DNA of 15,898 nucleotides, taken from the NCBI GenBank assembly GCA_964592375.1, contig CAZQDP010000059.1, positions 1-15,898 on the forward strand. The letters are read 5' to 3'. This document shows positions 13,290 through 15,898 of the stretch, piece by piece (within the stretch, counting starts at the first letter, position 1; each line of letters opens with the position of its first letter). The notes beneath the pieces are model-generated. The model did no database searches, was not told the DNA's origin, and was given only the letters and a program-made list of their open reading frames with translations. A program made the translations under genes and the position numbers. The stretch comes from CAZQDP01 sp964592375. Its GTDB lineage: Bacteria; Bacillota; Clostridia; RUG12999.

Positions 13290-15110
13290 TTAATCTAATT
13301 TAGATAAAAGTTTGTTTGCCCGGGATAAGAATGCAGTCATTTGATCTGCGTTAAGCGGCGTATGCGCAAGTTGTGCAAGATCGTATACATACAGGCACAC
13401 AAGTTCTGCAAACTCCTTATCATCCGCTCTTTGCGACAGCGCAATGATGGCTTTATTGCTGCTGTTAATAATGAGCGTTTTCTCTTCCGGCATAGGAGGC
13501 ATAGAGCCTGCAAACATAGCGCTCATTTCCTGCATTCTGCGAGCTTGTTCAGACATCACAAGCAGTGCCGGGATATCCTCATTTTTCAGCGCCTGCACCT
13601 CGAATTTCAAATGCTCATCCATAATGACCGTGCCAAATATTTCAGCCACACCCGCAAGCTCCTGAGCGCTTTCGGCCTTGAGATTATCTGAAATATCGGC
13701 ATCAATTCGCTGAAATTTAAGTCCGGTATCCTTATACTCTAAAAAGCTGATGAAATGATTATCTATCATATGAGGCAGTACCACAGCCTCAATGCCTTCC
13801 CTGCGGAACATCGCCACATATTGCGCCTGCTGGCGAGGGTCGGACACATAATAAACCGTCTTATTCTCTCCGGCTTTTTCCTTTAGCTGTTCGATGGTAT
13901 AAAACGCATCTTCCGTGGTTTTGAAAAGCACAATATTCTTTACTTTATCATAAAAGCCCTCATCTCGTATACAGCCGTATTTTACAAAAGGATTAATATC
14001 CTCCCAGTATTTCTTAAAATCATCCGGCGCAGTGTTAAACATACCGGTGAGCTTATCAGCTACCTTTTTAATGATATGAGCAGATACTTTTTTAACATAG
14101 CCATCATTTTGCAGGAAACTGCGGGAAACGTTCAGCGGCAAGTCTGGACAGTCAATACAGCCTTTGAGTAGCATAAGATACTCGGGAATAACTTCCTTGA
14201 TATTATCCGCAACAAACACTTGATTGTTGTACAGCTTGATTTGTCCCTCAATACTTCCAAGTTCATGGCGCAGTTTTGGGAAATACAATATACCTTTGAG
14301 ATTAAATGGATAATCAACGTTTAAATGGATGTAGAATAAAGGCGGTTCAAAATCCATAAATACCTTTGCATAGAATGCCTTGTATTCCTCATCCGTACAA
14401 TCGGAAGGACGTTTCAGCCATAGCGGAGAGGGATCATTGATGGGCGTTGGTGCTTCTTTTTCCTCGCCTTCTACCGGAATTTTTTCCGCATCCTCTAAAT
14501 AAATATTCACCGGCAGAAAGCTGCAGTATTTATTTAAGATTTCACGGATTTTATAGCTTTCAAGAAATTCCTCATTTTCGTCAGACACATGCAGGGTTAT
14601 TTGTGTTCCTCTTATGGCATAACTGCCGGCATCCATTTCATATTCGGTACCGCCCCCGCAGCTCCAATGCGCGCTTTGTTCGCCGCTTCTGTACGATAAA
14701 GTATCTATCTCCACCGTGTCTGCTACCATAAAGGCCGAATAAAAACCCAAACCGAAATGCCCGATAATGGACGTTTCTTTGTTTTCATCCTGATACTTTT
14801 CCAAAAACTCCTCTGCACCTGAAAAAGCCATCTGGGTTATATACTTTTCAATTTCCTCGCTGTTCATCCCAATGCCGTTATCTGTAAAAATAAGCTTTTT
14901 GCCCGGCTTGTCCACTGTGATTTTTACAAAGAGCTCTTCGTTTTCGGAAATTGAAGCTTCATTTGAGGTAGAGAGCCTTTTCAGTTTGCTAACTGCATCA
15001 CAACCGTTCGATACCAGCTCACGCACGAAAATATCCTTATCCGAATACAACCACTTCTTGATGATGGGAAACATATTTTCAGTATGTACCCCAATAGTTC
15101 CTTTTGCCAT
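13290..15110 (-). CDS. htpG: Molecular chaperone HtpG (bacterial Hsp90)
   Basis: A 606-residue ATP-dependent dimeric chaperone. The N-terminal ATPase domain of the GHKL fold shows ELVSNGCDAVSKLKRL (~31-46, the metal/ATP-binding helix), DNGIGM (~77-82), FSGAEEF, and the glycine lid GHFGLGFYSAFMV (~117-129). The middle domain includes PFNLKGILYFP, YNNQVFVADN and LPLNVSRSFLQND, the last carrying the conserved catalytic-loop arginine. The C-terminal dimerisation region includes a methionine-rich stretch (MSAMFAGSMPPMP). As in all bacterial members there is no MEEVD tail. The length is somewhat short compared with E. coli HtpG (~624) but normal for clostridia. GGAGGG precedes the ATG. It starts 28 bases after the membrane protein gene, so is likely co-transcribed; I see no CIRCE element. 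A bidirectional terminator follows. Confidence 0.97.
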   Translation of the reverse strand: MAKGTIGVHTENMFPIIKKWLYSDKDIFVRELVSNGCDAVSKLKRLSTSNEASISENEELFVKITVDKPGKKLIFTDNGIGMNSEEIEKYITQMAFSGAEEFLEKYQDENKETSIIGHFGLGFYSAFMVADTVEIDTLSYRSGEQSAHWSCGGGTEYEMDAGSYAIRGTQITLHVSDENEEFLESYKIREILNKYCSFLPVNIYLEDAEKIPVEGEEKEAPTPINDPSPLWLKRPSDCTDEEYKAFYAKVFMDFEPPLFYIHLNVDYPFNLKGILYFPKLRHELGSIEGQIKLYNNQVFVADNIKEVIPEYLMLLKGCIDCPDLPLNVSRSFLQNDGYVKKVSAHIIKKVADKLTGMFNTAPDDFKKYWEDINPFVKYGCIRDEGFYDKVKNIVLFKTTEDAFYTIEQLKEKAGENKTVYYVSDPRQQAQYVAMFRREGIEAVVLPHMIDNHFISFLEYKDTGLKFQRIDADISDNLKAESAQELAGVAEIFGTVIMDEHLKFEVQALKNEDIPALLVMSEQARRMQEMSAMFAGSMPPMPEEKTLIINSSNKAIIALSQRADDKEFAELVCLYVYDLAQLAHTPLNADQMTAFLSRANKLLSKLD

Positions 15111-15138
15111 TTTAAAATACCCTCCATTTATAATGTGT

Positions 15139-15684
15139 TTATTGTGAATGCTTTGAATGAATTGCCTTATCCATCACCGGAATGAGTGCAAAAAGCAATA
15201 TTCCGCCAGCCACAGCGGTGATCACCTGCGGATAATTAAAGGACGCAGATAATAGGGCAAACATTTTCTCGTATTTTGGCGCTTCAACGGCTGGACGAAT
15301 AAAGGTTTTCAGCACATAGATGACACCGAAATATAAGAAGGCCCATTTCAGTAGAGCACCGGGAATGATTGCATAGTTTTTTAGCGGTTTTTTTAGCAGT
15401 GCGTAGGACACTACCAAAATACTGTTGCCAAGAGCAACCACGGGCATGAGCTGAGGAAATGGAATATGCCCTTGCAAAAGTGCAATGAGCGCAGCGGCAA
15501 AGCTCACAATTATCCCGCTGGTAATGCCGATGTAATGAGCGGTCAAAAGCAGTGTGAGATTGACTAGTGCACCAACAATATACACCGTGTGAGGACCTTG
15601 ACCGATGACCAAACGAATATTCTGAAAAACAAGGACAAGTGCTAAAAACATAGCAGTTAAAGTAATTCTTTTTGTAACAGACAT
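15139..15684 (-). CDS. ECF-transporter S-component-like membrane protein
   Basis: 181 residues, almost all hydrophobic, with about five to six transmembrane helices: ITLTAMFLALVLVF, VYIVGALVNLTLLL, SGIIVSFAAALIALL, LMPVVALGNSILVVSYAL, AFLYFGVIYVL and VITAVAGGILLFALI. The N-terminal basic KRITLTAMFLAL and the GALVN and ALLQGHIPFPQ segments resemble substrate-binding S components of energy-coupling-factor vitamin transporters, but I cannot name the ligand. No ATPase or EcfT gene is in the window. I chose ATG 15684, which has AAAGGA about nine bases upstream. The open frame extends to 15765, but that part coincides with the predicted leader RNA and has no membrane-protein character. It lies 28 bases before htpG and probably shares its transcript. 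Confidence 0.75.
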   Translation of the reverse strand: MSVTKRITLTAMFLALVLVFQNIRLVIGQGPHTVYIVGALVNLTLLLTAHYIGITSGIIVSFAAALIALLQGHIPFPQLMPVVALGNSILVVSYALLKKPLKNYAIIPGALLKWAFLYFGVIYVLKTFIRPAVEAPKYEKMFALLSASFNYPQVITAVAGGILLFALIPVMDKAIHSKHSQ

Positions 15685-15765
15685 TCTTTTTCTTCCTTTC
15701 TCCATGGCTCCTACGTTTTGGCGATAACACCATATGAAGCATAAGTTATCCCTTGCGCATTCCAC
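15685..15765 (-). promoter_or_regulatory. Possible structured 5' leader of the S-component/htpG unit
   Basis: From the predicted start near 15765 the transcript has about 81 untranslated bases. GATAAC pairs with GTTATC, enclosing a small TATG/CATA hairpin with a CTT loop; the Shine-Dalgarno AAAGGA follows. S-component genes are often riboswitch-controlled, but I do not recognise the consensus of any known class with confidence. This is a candidate only. Confidence 0.25.
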
Positions 15766-15771
15766 TTTGTA

Positions 15772-15800
15772 ATTTTAGCACATTTCATTTCGTTTTTCAA
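15772..15800 (-). promoter_or_regulatory. Sigma-A promoter of the S-component/htpG unit
   Basis: On the minus strand TTGAAA (plus 15800-15795) and TAAAAT (15777-15772) are exactly 17 bases apart, 9 to 10 of 12 consensus matches. Transcription is predicted to begin near 15765, which supports the internal start codon at 15684. Confidence 0.6.
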
Positions 15801-15850
15801 TATGAAATTTACTTTTATGCCAATATTTATGATTAATACGTTTTATGCTA

Positions 15851-15898
15851 ATAAATAATCAACCTTACTTTGTCATCAAAGCAAGGTTGATTATTTAT
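15851..15898. terminator. Long near-perfect hairpin at the window end, probable bidirectional terminator
   Basis: The 16 bases at 15851-15866 are the exact reverse complement of 15883-15898. Inside them, after one A-C mismatch (15867/15882), CTTTG (15868-15872) pairs with CAAAG (15877-15881) around a TCAT loop. The GC-richer core (CAACCTT/AAGGTTG) flanked by A/T tails on both sides suits termination in both directions, between the minus-strand S-component unit and whatever converges or ends beyond the window. The arms might extend further than can be seen. Confidence 0.6.

Noticed and set aside
15111..15138. TATAAA-like -10 directly upstream of htpG
   Set aside because: The resulting transcription start would fall on the ribosome-binding site and no -35 is at the right distance.
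15684..15765. N-terminal extension of the S-component-like protein from ATG 15765
   Set aside because: The predicted transcript begins about there, the 27 extra residues do not look like part of the membrane protein family, and a better ribosome-binding site precedes ATG 15684.
1..15898. CRISPR array, tRNA, insertion sequence or prophage
   Set aside because: No regularly spaced direct repeats, no cloverleaf-like segments noticed by eye, and no transposase, integrase or phage structural protein among the readable frames.

Overview
The window looks like a chromosomal segment of an endospore-forming member of the Clostridia (Firmicutes). The evidence is YunB, a protein known only from spore formers; strong Shine-Dalgarno sites (AGGAGG type); sigma-A promoters of the TTGACA-N17-TATAAT form; moderate-to-low G+C; several TTG/GTG starts; a signal-peptide protein with a copper amine oxidase N-terminal-like domain; and a clostridial-type HtpG. 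Nothing in the sequence identifies the genus. I see no transposase, phage gene, tRNA, rRNA or CRISPR array. The DNA is ordinary core and accessory chromosome, and no complete undescribed system is obvious.

Layout. (1) 1-944: the 3'-truncated glycolytic GAPDH gene on the minus strand. (2) 1159-2737: yunB (plus) converging on, and overlapping by 44 bp, a divergent DprA-like gene (minus). (3) 2938-6829: a tight minus-strand run of seven small genes: flavodoxin, UPF0178, YjbQ/UPF0047, small cupin, membrane-anchored metallophosphoesterase, nitroreductase, exonuclease III. It probably forms one operon read from a promoter at 6877-6905. (4) 7012-7788: a divergently transcribed iron-sulfur-flavoprotein-like reductase (plus). 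(5) 7796-9775: a minus-strand three-gene unit of an orphan fumarate hydratase beta-type subunit, a stand-alone V4R ligand-binding protein and a diguanylate cyclase. It has a good promoter of its own and the last two genes overlap. (6) 9838-11919: an AraC-family regulator divergent from a uroporphyrinogen-decarboxylase-like methyltransferase gene, which ends in a clear terminator. (7) 12067-13230: a secreted stalk-domain protein with its own promoter, ending in a bidirectional terminator shared with (8) 13290-15684: htpG preceded by an ECF-transporter S-component-like membrane protein, probably one transcription unit with an ~80-nt structured leader. The window ends in a long perfect-arm hairpin.

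How the genes may work together. The seven-gene run mixes redox proteins (flavodoxin, nitroreductase), base-excision repair (ExoA) and conserved 'housekeeping unknowns', which suggests a general maintenance or stress operon. The V4R-GGDEF pair looks like a split cytoplasmic sensor for cyclic di-GMP output, and its linkage to a lone fumarase-type beta subunit is the most unusual arrangement here. The AraC and methyltransferase-like genes form a classic regulator-target divergent pair. For several genes the most upstream in-frame start is not the likely start; ribosome-binding sites, and in one case a promoter, favour an internal one. The starts given reflect this.
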